Source: Chryseobacterium sp. ON_d1
Lineage (GTDB): Bacteria; Bacteroidota; Bacteroidia; Flavobacteriales; Weeksellaceae
Assembly (NCBI RefSeq): GCF_006829085.1
Contig: NZ_BJTC01000002.1
Span: 372,001 to 436,000 of the forward strand
DNA: 64,000 nucleotides
Direction: 5' to 3'
This document shows positions 16,401 to 24,554 of this stretch, piece after piece. The notes beneath the pieces were generated by a model. It did not search any database, was not told the origin of the DNA, and saw nothing but the letters and a program-made list of their open reading frames with translations. Position 1 is the first letter of the stretch, and each line of letters begins with the position of its first letter. A program made the translations under genes and the position numbers.

Positions 16401-16595
16401 TTATTTAATGCTTGAAACTGCTTCTGTATAGGCACAAAAATCAACTTTGACTGTAAAAAACTGAACCGTTCGAGGCATGAAAGTTCTCTCATTGTAATAA
16501 AAACAGATGTCATCTGGTAGGATTTGCCTATATATTGCAGTAAAAGCCGCTTCGTTGATGGATAACGCTGTCAAATTTTGTATTTTTGCTGACAT
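16401..16595 (-). CDS. doubtful 64-residue ORF divergent from the XRE repressor
   Basis: A 64-codon frame from the ATG at 16595, only 10 bp from the ATG of the divergent repressor. The product (begins MSAKIQNLTALSINEAAF, ends TEAVSSIK) reads like soluble protein, and a palindrome with T-run follows its stop. Against it: any promoter would lie inside the repressor coding sequence, it uses rare codons (AGG, CTA, CGA), and no family is recognised. Confidence 0.3.
   Translation of the reverse strand: MSAKIQNLTALSINEAAFTAIYRQILPDDICFYYNERTFMPRTVQFFTVKVDFCAYTEAVSSIK
16569..16594 (+). promoter_or_regulatory. promoter and candidate operator of the XRE/S24 gene
   Basis: A -7 box TATTTTTG (16581-16588) lies 17 bp before the ATG at 16606, giving a very short leader. 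It is enclosed by the inverted repeat TGTCA (16569-16573) and TGACA (16590-16594), a plausible autorepressor site. Confidence 0.5.
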
Positions 16596-16605
16596 ACTTT
16601 TATCA

Positions 16606-17394
16606 ATGTCAGTTTTTTCAAATAATATACGCTTTTTAAGAGCCAGAAGAAAGCTCTCCCAACAGAATGTAGCCAATGAATTAATGATTTCAAGAGTCCG
16701 GTATTCAAAATATGAAAACGGAATCTCAGAACCTCCTATTGAGCTGCTCATAAAAATTTCCAAGTATTTTCATGTAAGCATCGATCTCATGTTGTCTGTA
16801 GATCTGGAAAAGCATCCTATGGATGAAATGCTGAAACTTCCGGATAACAGGATTGTTCTTCCGGTTGCGGTAGATACTCATGGGAATGATACGATAGAAA
16901 TTATTCCTCAGAAAGCCTCTATGGGGTATCTTGAGGGATATAGTGATGTGGAATACATAGAAAGTCTTCAGCGTATTGCGCTTCCTTTTCTTAACAATGG
17001 AAAATACAGGGCCTTCCCTGCAGATGGAGATTCTATGCCTCCGTTCAGAAACGGTTCTTATATTGTAGGAAAATATGTAGAGGGAATCAATGAACTGAAA
17101 GAAGGTAAAACCTATGTTTTTGTTACATTAAACGATGGTATTACCTACAAACGATTTAAAGAAAGAAAAGAAAATGCAATCTGTGTAAGCGCTGACAATT
17201 CTTTTTATGAGCCTTACGATATCCCCTTCGAAGAAGTGGTAGAAATCTGGCAGTATGCTTCAGGAATTTTTCCGGAAGATTTTGAACCAGGTGATTATGA
17301 AAGCTATAATTTCAAAGAAATGTTCCGGGAACTGAGACAGGATATCAAAGATCTCGATAAAAAGATTTCAGGACGCCGCCGCAAACAGTTATAA
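16606..17394 (+). CDS. XRE-family repressor with a LexA/S24-like C-terminal domain
   Basis: A 262-residue protein; the ATG at 16606 gives the normal XRE start (MSVFSNNIRFLRARRKLSQQ), whereas the longer frame from 16507 adds unlikely residues. Residues 6-62 are the helix-turn-helix (LSQQNVANELMIS, then YSKYENGISEPP). Residues ~120-215 form an S24-like domain: FPADGDSMPP carries the Ser of a Ser-Lys dyad and TYKRFKE the possible Lys. The expected Ala-Gly cleavage pair is replaced by Met-Gly in KASMGYLEGY. The C-terminus ends in a charged helix (RQDIKDLDKKISGRRRKQ). Such repressors may respond to DNA damage or other stress. The exonuclease III gene lies convergent behind a shared terminator. Confidence 0.82.
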   Translation: MSVFSNNIRFLRARRKLSQQNVANELMISRVRYSKYENGISEPPIELLIKISKYFHVSIDLMLSVDLEKHPMDEMLKLPDNRIVLPVAVDTHGNDTIEIIPQKASMGYLEGYSDVEYIESLQRIALPFLNNGKYRAFPADGDSMPPFRNGSYIVGKYVEGINELKEGKTYVFVTLNDGITYKRFKERKENAICVSADNSFYEPYDIPFEEVVEIWQYASGIFPEDFEPGDYESYNFKEMFRELRQDIKDLDKKISGRRRKQL

Positions 17395-17419
17395 GTTATA
17401 ATAATCAACCTCTTATCAT

Positions 17420-17453
17420 AAAAAGCTCCTGTTAAGAAAATCAGGAGCTTTTT
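17420..17453. terminator. bidirectional intrinsic terminator
   Basis: A perfect 12-bp inverted repeat (AAAAAGCTCCTG, 17420-17431, with 17442-17453) between convergent genes. T-runs on both strands let it serve both the repressor and the exonuclease III gene. Confidence 0.88.
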
Positions 17454-17478
17454 ATATATTATATGCCTGTTTATACAG

Positions 17479-18258
17479 TTACAACTCATCGGAAAGTTCA
17501 ATCCATACAGGAGCATGATCACTGCTTTTCTCCCATCCGCGTACATGGCTGTCTACTCCACCATTTTGTAACCGGGATTGCAGATAAGGATTTAATAAAA
17601 TATGATCCAGCCTTATCCCGGCATTTCTATCGTAAGCTTTATATAAATAATCCCAGAATGTATAGATTTGTTCTTCCGGATAAAGACTTCGGATAGAATC
17701 CAGCCAGCCTTTTTTCTGAAGATCTTTAAATGCTTTTCTTACTTCTGTCCGGTATAATGCATCATTTTCCCAGCGTTCCGGTTTATACACATCAATAGGT
17801 TCCGGGATAATATTAAAATCGCCGATGAGGATCGCAGGAAGTTCCATTTCGATAAGTTCATCGGTCCGTTTTTTAAAGCGTTTGAGCCAGGATAATTTAT
17901 ATTCAAATTTAGGCCCGGGATAAGGATTTCCGTTGGGAAGATACAGACAGCATACCACCATCTGATCAATAATAGCTTCTATATAGCGACTTTGGATATC
18001 CTCAGGATCCCCTGGTAAAGATCTTTGTACTTCTGTAATTTCTCTGTTTTTCGCAAGAATAGCTACTCCATTCCAGCTTTTCTGGCCGTTCCAGATGGCC
18101 TGATATCCTGCATTATTAATATCCTGTAAAGGAAAGCGTTCCTGGGGGGCTTTCAATTCCTGAAGACAGACAATATCCGGTGAAGCTTCTTTCAGCCATT
18201 TCAATAAAACAGGCAGACGGCCGTTGACTCCGTTCACATTATAAGTAGCTATTTTCAT
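17479..18258 (-). CDS. xth: exodeoxyribonuclease III
   Basis: A 259-residue member of the ExoIII/AP-endonuclease family, at usual length. It has the N-terminal MKIATYNVNGV strand, the metal-binding Glu in CLQELKAP (near residue 34), the ILIGDFNI block with catalytic Asp-x-Asn in the middle, and the closing RLDHILLN ... SDHAPVWIEL with the catalytic Asp-His pair. The enzyme cuts DNA 5' to abasic sites and removes nucleotides from 3' ends in base-excision repair. It is a single gene, divergent from the YaiO gene and convergent with the repressor. Confidence 0.95.
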   Translation of the reverse strand: MKIATYNVNGVNGRLPVLLKWLKEASPDIVCLQELKAPQERFPLQDINNAGYQAIWNGQKSWNGVAILAKNREITEVQRSLPGDPEDIQSRYIEAIIDQMVVCCLYLPNGNPYPGPKFEYKLSWLKRFKKRTDELIEMELPAILIGDFNIIPEPIDVYKPERWENDALYRTEVRKAFKDLQKKGWLDSIRSLYPEEQIYTFWDYLYKAYDRNAGIRLDHILLNPYLQSRLQNGGVDSHVRGWEKSSDHAPVWIELSDEL

Positions 18259-18448
18259 GATGAAGGTTTTTAGAAATTAATTCTTTTTTAATTACGACAA
18301 TAATTATTCCATCATAAATATCTATTAGTTGGTATTTTATGAAATAATAATCTTAAAAAAATAAGTTTTGATGAATAATCTCTGGGCTGTGAGGTAAAAG
18401 TTCAATATATTTGTGATACAAGATGTAGCTCATTAATACTAAACCTCA

Positions 18449-19681
18449 ATGAAAAGATATCCGACCTTTTTATTAGCATTACTTTTTCCTATTACTATGT
18501 ATGGACAGCAGAACCTCACTGCTGACGAATTGTTTCTTAAAGCCCGTACCACTGCTTTTGAACAGAAAGATTATACTACATCTATAGCGCTGGCAAAAGA
18601 GGCCCTGGAAAAAGCACCCAATTATACAGATATCACAGTTTTTCTGGGCAGATTATATACGTGGAACAAAGATCTGGCTGCAGCAAGAGCTGTATTTGAA
18701 GATCTTGGAAAAAGAGAGGTTCGGGATGAAGATTATTTCCTGGCCTATGCCTCATTGGAATATTGGAACGACCAGAATACAAAAGCTATTGAAATTATTG
18801 ATAAAGGACTTTCCTATCATTCTAAATCTGAGGCATTACTGCTGCTGAAGGCGAAAGTCTATTTTGGTATGGATAATTATGAAGAAGCTGACAACGCTGT
18901 AAAGACTCTTTTATCTATCAATCCTAAAAATACGGAGGCAAGAGCCCTTGCAGTGAGAATAAATGATCTTTCCTCTAAAAATGCGGTTGGAATTGTTTAT
19001 AATTATTCCCATTTTGACAAGCAGTTTGATAACGACTGGCATATTGTGGGAGTAAGCTATAAAAGAGTGACCCCTATTGGTTCTGTGATCCTTCGCGGTA
19101 ACTATGCCAATAAATTTGCACAGGGCGGTACACAGATTGAGCTGGAAGCTTATCCACGACTTTCCAAAATGTTTTACCTGTACGTTGGTGGTGGATATTC
19201 TGATGATGTCGGTCTGTTTCCGAAATACCGTACCGGGGTTTCTTTAAATGCCAATCTTCCCCACAGCTTTGAAGCAGAATTAGGATACCGTCAACTGTAT
19301 TTCAGTAACAGTATATGGATGTATACGGCTTCTGTAGGAAAGTATTATAAAAATTTCTGGTTCAACCTGCGTACTTATATTACGCCTGACAGTAAGAATA
19401 TTTCACATTCTTATACAGGAACGGTACGGTACTATACCAAAGGTGCCCAGGATTATTTTGCTTTTCAGATAGGAACAGGAATCAGCCCTGAAGAAAATCG
19501 TAATAACCTCTTGGAAAATGAGACTTTTAAGCTTAAGACTTTTAAAGTGGGTGCTGAATATAATTTTTCATACCGCACCAACCTTTTTTCAGTGGGAACC
19601 ATGTACTATAATCAGGAATTCCGTCCGGGTGAGAAAGGAAATCAGTTTGATATCACTTTAGGCTATACCAGAAAGTTTTAA
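18449..19681 (+). CDS. TPR + YaiO-family outer-membrane beta-barrel protein
   Basis: A 410-residue protein with a signal peptide ending near MYGQ (residue 20). Residues ~25-175 are TPR-like helices (YTTSIALAKEALEKAPNYTD, then KAIEIIDKGLSYHSKSEA, NYEEADNAVKTLLSINPKN). Residues ~185-410 form a YaiO-type barrel of alternating amphipathic strands (VGIVYNYSHFDKQFD start, ending LGYTRKF with a terminal Phe, usual for barrel proteins). The layout parallels PgaA-like export porins. It overlaps the glycosyltransferase fusion gene by 4 bp in convergent orientation. In E. coli, yaiO also lies by a glycosyltransferase gene, yaiP. It may be the polymer exit pore for that enzyme. Confidence 0.88.
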   Translation: MKRYPTFLLALLFPITMYGQQNLTADELFLKARTTAFEQKDYTTSIALAKEALEKAPNYTDITVFLGRLYTWNKDLAAARAVFEDLGKREVRDEDYFLAYASLEYWNDQNTKAIEIIDKGLSYHSKSEALLLLKAKVYFGMDNYEEADNAVKTLLSINPKNTEARALAVRINDLSSKNAVGIVYNYSHFDKQFDNDWHIVGVSYKRVTPIGSVILRGNYANKFAQGGTQIELEAYPRLSKMFYLYVGGGYSDDVGLFPKYRTGVSLNANLPHSFEAELGYRQLYFSNSIWMYTASVGKYYKNFWFNLRTYITPDSKNISHSYTGTVRYYTKGAQDYFAFQIGTGISPEENRNNLLENETFKLKTFKVGAEYNFSYRTNLFSVGTMYYNQEFRPGEKGNQFDITLGYTRKF

Positions 19682-22600
19682 AATTTTGACTTTGTTTTCT
19701 TCTTAAAGTTCACCATGACTGAGTCAGGCATCAGCTTTTTCGTAGCATAAAACTTTGCATTCATACTTTTGTACTGATTGAACCTGTCATTGATCTTACC
19801 CATAGCTGCTGCATCATTTGAAGGATCTTCTTCCAGGTTTTTAAGCGTAAAAAGCTGTCCGTCATGAATATAATACTTTTCAGATACGAAATCAATAAGC
19901 TGGTTTTTACTCTGCATCATTGGGATTCCGGCTTTGTTTATCTCGGAATCTGCTGAAAATCCTCTTCCTACCCATGTTACTGTAGAAGGCGTACTGATGT
20001 TATAATTATTTCTGTAGTAAGCTAAAATGGAAGGTGCAATATCAAAATGGCTTACGGTCTTATAAAAACGTTTTGATTCCTTCAGCAGTGGCGAATAGAT
20101 CATCAGGGGTACATGGTACCTGTCAATTTTAGACTGTAGCGTAATTTCAGGCATACTGTGATCTCCTGTGATGACAAAAATAGTATTGCTGAAGTCCGGG
20201 CGTTTGCTGTAATTTTCAAAGAAACCTTTAATGGCATCATCGGCATTCAGTACTGAAATGAGCTGGTTTTTGTGAGCAGCAGCCCATTTTTTCTGTTCGG
20301 GAGCTAAAATCCCTGAATTCAGCCTTTGATTGTACAGCTTTTCATAATAATCTTTATTGTTGATTAAAAAAGGGTTATGGGTTGAAAGCGTAAGAATCAT
20401 ATTGAAATACGGCTGATTCTGTGGTTTTTGCTGCTGCTGCATTTTACCAAAAACAGCCTGGTCTTCATATCCCCAGCTCTCCCCGTTGTTGGCAGGCAGC
20501 TTACGGTAAGGACTGCTGAATGAAGACTCATCCACAATATGATCTACTCCGCTGTATTCCAGGAACTCACGGTAACGGTCAAATGATACATGACCTCCAT
20601 AATAAAACCCTGTTTCAAATCCATTGGCTTTAAAGATATTATAAAGATTGAAGTTTTCCGGAGTTTTTTCTATTTCAAGGAACCCGTTTTTCCCGAAAGG
20701 AAGTGATCCTGTCAATGATGGCAATGCTCCGAATGTTCTTCCTGCCGAGCTTAAGCTGTTTTCCCAGTACAGGCTTTTATTGGAGAGAGAATCAAGATAA
20801 GGAGTAAAATTACCTATATACCCTTTCGGGGAAGTATAGGCATGCCCGAAACCTTCCATTACAAGGAAAACGAGATTGGGAACTGTCTTAGATGTATTGA
20901 AATAAGATCCTAAAAAGTCCGGTGTGTTTTCTTTTCTCCAGAACGGAAAGTTTTTATTGATCATTTCTGCGCTGGCTGTAAAATCATCCTTACCACTCAA
21001 TAGTTCATTCAGTTCCGGGTGATCACTGATGAAATTATCTTCATTGGATTTAAAGAAATAAGCCCATTTACTTTTTGCTGCATTTTGATTGAACTCACTT
21101 TCTGAGCTCAGAATTTTGGATCCTACGATATCAGAAGGAATAAAAAAGGCTGCTACTCCCAATACGGATATTATCAATCCCGGATACATTGATTTTAAAG
21201 TGGTTTTGCCGGCAATCCATAAAGGGACAAAAGAACCGGTGATCAAAATTCCCAGTAATGCAAAGTTCTTGAAGTTGAGCATTCCGCTCGCCTGTAAGAT
21301 CTGTTTTATTTCATCTTTGCTGTAATATAAAATGTCTGCACCTAATACGTTGCGGGTTTCAGAAAAATAAAGGAATAAGATATATTGAGTAACAGCTGCA
21401 ATAAGCAGGGTTACAATCCCCAGGGTTCTTGCCCATCCTTCTTTGATGAAATTGATGATCAGATAAATAAATCCGGTACAGAAGGTAAACCTGAGGGCAA
21501 ATAAAATATTTTCTACGAAAAGATGACCAATAATGGCTGGAGTTTCAAATTTTGGAAAGATATATTTGTACCATAATGATTCTGCAACGACTCCTACCAA
21601 AAATAAAGCAAAGAAAACCAATGCCAGCATTCCCCACTTTTTAAGCCCCACCTGAAGAATAGCGTATATTCTTTCTTTCAGAGGTAAATTCTGTGTACTT
21701 TGATTGAAGCCTTGTCTGGTCATTTCACCCCAGCCGTGCGATTTTTTGAAATAATCTATAAACCCGTTTACTCCTGCTTTCACCACAATAGGATGGAAAT
21801 AAAAAGGTTCGGAAAAGGCAGTGAAGATCAATCTAAGAAAATCTTTTCTTTTGGTATAAACCTGATGACTCACCAGATCTACCAGTATGGCATAGATGGA
21901 ATACAGAAATCCCATTGAGATCACCAAAGCAAAAAGAACTACAAAAAACGTCCAGTTGATAATGCCCAGCAATAAAAAAATGATAAAGATGATATACCCT
22001 GAAAATTCAACAAGCGGACCCAGGAATTCAAAGAAGAACCAATATGGAAGACTGATCATTCCCAATTTTCTGTATTTCGGATTGAACATCAGTTTTCTGT
22101 GTTTCCAGAGGGTTTCCATTGTTCCGCGCATCCATCTGTTCCGTTGTTTTCTGAGAATATCTTTGGATTCCGGAACCTCTGTCCAGCACAGAGGATCAGG
22201 GATCGTAAGCACTTCATAGGGCTCATTCTTTTCCTCCATGTATTTTCTCATCCTTACCACCAGCTCCATATCCTCTCCCACTGTGTTTTTATCATAACCA
22301 CCGCATTCCAGTACGATTTTTCTGTCAAATACACCGAAGGCACCGGAGATCAGAATAAGGCCGGATGCACGGGACCAAGCCATACGCCCGAGTACGAAAG
22401 CCCTTATATATTCCAGTGCCTGGGTTCTTCCCAGAAGGGTTTTGGGCATATTTACACTAACCACTTTTCCGTTTTCAATAACGCAATTGTTGGCCAGACG
22501 AATCACTCCACCGCAGGCGATGAACTTTTTATCGGTCTGCTCCAGCATCGGTTTTGCCAGTTTTAAAATAGAATCCTGCTCCAGGATACAGTCGACATCA

Positions 22601-23115
22601 ATACAAACCAGATATTCACCGGAAGAAATATTTACGCCAACGTTTAAAGCATCTGCTTTTCCACCATTTTCTTTATCAACAACAATAAGCTTTTTAAAGG
22701 CGGGATTTTTACTTTTATAAACTCCTCTTACTGTTTTGGTTTCTATTTTTCCCTGAATAAAATAAGCCATAGATTCCAGCTCATACGCTTCAATCAGCTT
22801 TTGTATGGAATCATCTTTACTTCCGTCATTGACAATAATGATTTCCAGATTATGGTAATAAAGGGATAACAGGGATCGTACATTTTCCACAATGGTCATC
22901 CCTTCATTATAGGCTGGTGCTATCACACTGAAAACCGGAGCATTGGGATTGGCCGCAATAATGCTGTAATCTGTAAATGTATTTTCTTTTTTATAACGCA
23001 GTACAGCACCCAGGGCATAAATTCCTATCCAGCCATAAATAAGGGTTACCGCTGTTCCGTAAATAAGAAACAGCCAAATAACAACTTCATAGATGATATG
23101 TGAAAATTCTAACAT
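19678..23115 (-). CDS. GT2 glycosyltransferase fused to an LtaS/sulfatase-like transferase
   Basis: A 1145-residue membrane protein. Residues ~60-340 are a processive GT2 domain like PgaC or cellulose/hyaluronan synthases: VNDGS with Asp97, DVD at 173-175, ED at 281-282 and QRNRW at 324-328. Membrane helices lie before it (10-38) and after it (~355-415), with about five more between 490 and 660. Residues ~745-1055 are an alkaline-phosphatase-fold domain of LtaS/phosphoglycerol or phosphoethanolamine transferase type: LVMEGFG with metal ligand Glu755, AGRTFGALPSL with candidate nucleophile Thr794, and TGDHS with Asp985 and His986. The enzyme may build a polysaccharide inside and decorate it with a phospho-group outside. 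It is last in a four-gene unit and overlaps the HEAT gene by 7 bp. Confidence 0.9.
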   Translation of the reverse strand: MLEFSHIIYEVVIWLFLIYGTAVTLIYGWIGIYALGAVLRYKKENTFTDYSIIAANPNAPVFSVIAPAYNEGMTIVENVRSLLSLYYHNLEIIIVNDGSKDDSIQKLIEAYELESMAYFIQGKIETKTVRGVYKSKNPAFKKLIVVDKENGGKADALNVGVNISSGEYLVCIDVDCILEQDSILKLAKPMLEQTDKKFIACGGVIRLANNCVIENGKVVSVNMPKTLLGRTQALEYIRAFVLGRMAWSRASGLILISGAFGVFDRKIVLECGGYDKNTVGEDMELVVRMRKYMEEKNEPYEVLTIPDPLCWTEVPESKDILRKQRNRWMRGTMETLWKHRKLMFNPKYRKLGMISLPYWFFFEFLGPLVEFSGYIIFIIFLLLGIINWTFFVVLFALVISMGFLYSIYAILVDLVSHQVYTKRKDFLRLIFTAFSEPFYFHPIVVKAGVNGFIDYFKKSHGWGEMTRQGFNQSTQNLPLKERIYAILQVGLKKWGMLALVFFALFLVGVVAESLWYKYIFPKFETPAIIGHLFVENILFALRFTFCTGFIYLIINFIKEGWARTLGIVTLLIAAVTQYILFLYFSETRNVLGADILYYSKDEIKQILQASGMLNFKNFALLGILITGSFVPLWIAGKTTLKSMYPGLIISVLGVAAFFIPSDIVGSKILSSESEFNQNAAKSKWAYFFKSNEDNFISDHPELNELLSGKDDFTASAEMINKNFPFWRKENTPDFLGSYFNTSKTVPNLVFLVMEGFGHAYTSPKGYIGNFTPYLDSLSNKSLYWENSLSSAGRTFGALPSLTGSLPFGKNGFLEIEKTPENFNLYNIFKANGFETGFYYGGHVSFDRYREFLEYSGVDHIVDESSFSSPYRKLPANNGESWGYEDQAVFGKMQQQQKPQNQPYFNMILTLSTHNPFLINNKDYYEKLYNQRLNSGILAPEQKKWAAAHKNQLISVLNADDAIKGFFENYSKRPDFSNTIFVITGDHSMPEITLQSKIDRYHVPLMIYSPLLKESKRFYKTVSHFDIAPSILAYYRNNYNISTPSTVTWVGRGFSADSEINKAGIPMMQSKNQLIDFVSEKYYIHDGQLFTLKNLEEDPSNDAAAMGKINDRFNQYKSMNAKFYATKKLMPDSVMVNFKKKTKSKF

Positions 23116-24176
23116 ACTTTTTCCTGCAATGCGTATTTAATAATTTGAATTAATTCTTCAGAAGTGGTTTCCTGTTGGGATATTTCTGCCAGATAATCCT
23201 GTTTTTCGAGTGCACATAAAGCTTCTGCTGCACATACTTTTACCCCTGAATCAGACGTATTCAACAATTGATCTTTCAGAAAATCCGTACTGCATTGATC
23301 TTTTGACTTTTTTATGACTCTAAGGATCTCTTTCTGAACCTCAGTGGGCTGGTCAGGATATACCTCCATAAGATGGGCAATGGTAGACGGGTTTTCCAAT
23401 GATAATAAAGTCTGAACTGCCTGTATCCTTACTTCCGAAGAGGGATGCTCCAGCAAATCGATTACGGAAGAATAGAGAGATAACATCTGAAATTTTCTTA
23501 ACAGCTTAAGGGTAAAAATAACTACGGAATCATTAGAGCTTTCCATCCAGCTTTTAATTGTATCGCCAGAGTTCTCGGGAATATGAGTAATTGAAATAAG
23601 CAGACGAAGCTGCTGCCATTCTGATATCTTGGATGTTATGCTGTTCAGAAAATGAAGTCCTTCGAATCCTTTGAAGTGAACCATTGCATATTGCGCTTCC
23701 TGATAAACCTGAGCTGAAGGATGGCTTAAAAATGTTGAAATTTTTGGTAATGCATCTTCTACATTCATGGCTGTAAGTTCCTGTATGCCCCCTGCTATTA
23801 AATGTATCTTTTTTTGATGTAATTTTTTTAAAGCTTCTTCCTGAAGACCATACTCCCGAAATAAGTCTTTCAGCTTTTCCTGCGCTGCTCCGGAAAATTT
23901 CTTTTCGGATTCTGCCAGTTTCTGAAGGAACAGATTTCTGAATAAGGGACTGCCGGAAGCTTCTGAAAAGTTGCTGTCTGCAGATATTTTTTCTTCACCA
24001 TACACGATGACTTCTGATATTCTTTTATTGATGACTTCTGACCATCTGGACGCCTGCACAGATTCCCTGTACTGATAAAAGCTGTAGATCAGCACAGCAA
24101 TGATCAGTAAAAGAACCAGAGACAGCATTCCCAGAAAAACAAGAAAAAGAAAATGCACAGAAGTGGTAAGGAACAT
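23109..24176 (-). CDS. membrane-anchored HEAT-repeat protein
   Basis: A 355-residue protein with one N-terminal membrane helix (about 8-32, FLFLVFLGMLSLVLLLIIAVLIYSF region) and a cytoplasmic body of helical repeats. HEAT-like units are clear at ~135-340: NVEDALPKISTFLSHPSAQVYQEAQYA, then LYSSVIDLLEHPSSEVRIQAVQ, and DFLKDQLLNTSDSGVKVCAAEAL. Such repeats act as scaffolds. Its 7-bp overlap with the GT2-LtaS gene and 9-bp gap after the receiver gene argue that it links signalling output to the synthase, perhaps through binding the receiver protein. That link is inference. Confidence 0.85.
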   Translation of the reverse strand: MFLTTSVHFLFLVFLGMLSLVLLLIIAVLIYSFYQYRESVQASRWSEVINKRISEVIVYGEEKISADSNFSEASGSPLFRNLFLQKLAESEKKFSGAAQEKLKDLFREYGLQEEALKKLHQKKIHLIAGGIQELTAMNVEDALPKISTFLSHPSAQVYQEAQYAMVHFKGFEGLHFLNSITSKISEWQQLRLLISITHIPENSGDTIKSWMESSNDSVVIFTLKLLRKFQMLSLYSSVIDLLEHPSSEVRIQAVQTLLSLENPSTIAHLMEVYPDQPTEVQKEILRVIKKSKDQCSTDFLKDQLLNTSDSGVKVCAAEALCALEKQDYLAEISQQETTSEELIQIIKYALQEKVC

Positions 24177-24185
24177 GGCGATAGC

Positions 24186-24542
24186 TTATTTTGAAGAAAA
24201 TCTTTTAATTCTTAATATCAATTCATTGGGGCTGAATGGTTTTACAATAAAATCAGCTGCTCCGAGGTCAAAAGCATTCAGGACCACTTCTTCCTGCCCC
24301 ATGCTGGAAAGCATGATCACCGGGATCTGTTTGCCCATGGTTTTGATGGCTGAAAGTATCTCAATTCCGGAGGCAAACGGCATCATAATATCTGTGATAG
24401 CCAGATCTACATCCTCAGTTTTAAGGGTTTCAATAGCGTCTTTTCCGTTACGGGTAAGAATCACTTCATGTCCTTCTTTTAATAATTTGTGTTCAATCGT
24501 TTTTAGAATCAGTTCGTCGTCTTCGGCGATTAGAATCAGCAT
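24186..24542 (-). CDS. single-domain response regulator (CheY-like)
   Basis: A 118-residue receiver domain with no output domain. It has the acidic pocket E7-D8-D9, the phospho-acceptor Asp51 in LAITDIMMP, the switch Ser/Thr in VIMLSSMG and the conserved Lys in FIVKPF. It starts 12 bp after the hybrid kinase stop and ends 9 bp before the HEAT gene. It most likely takes phosphate from the His1247 phosphotransfer domain of the kinase and acts by protein contact rather than DNA binding. Confidence 0.93.
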   Translation of the reverse strand: MLILIAEDDELILKTIEHKLLKEGHEVILTRNGKDAIETLKTEDVDLAITDIMMPFASGIEILSAIKTMGKQIPVIMLSSMGQEEVVLNAFDLGAADFIVKPFSPNELILRIKRFSSK

Positions 24543-24554
24543 AATTTTATTTTT

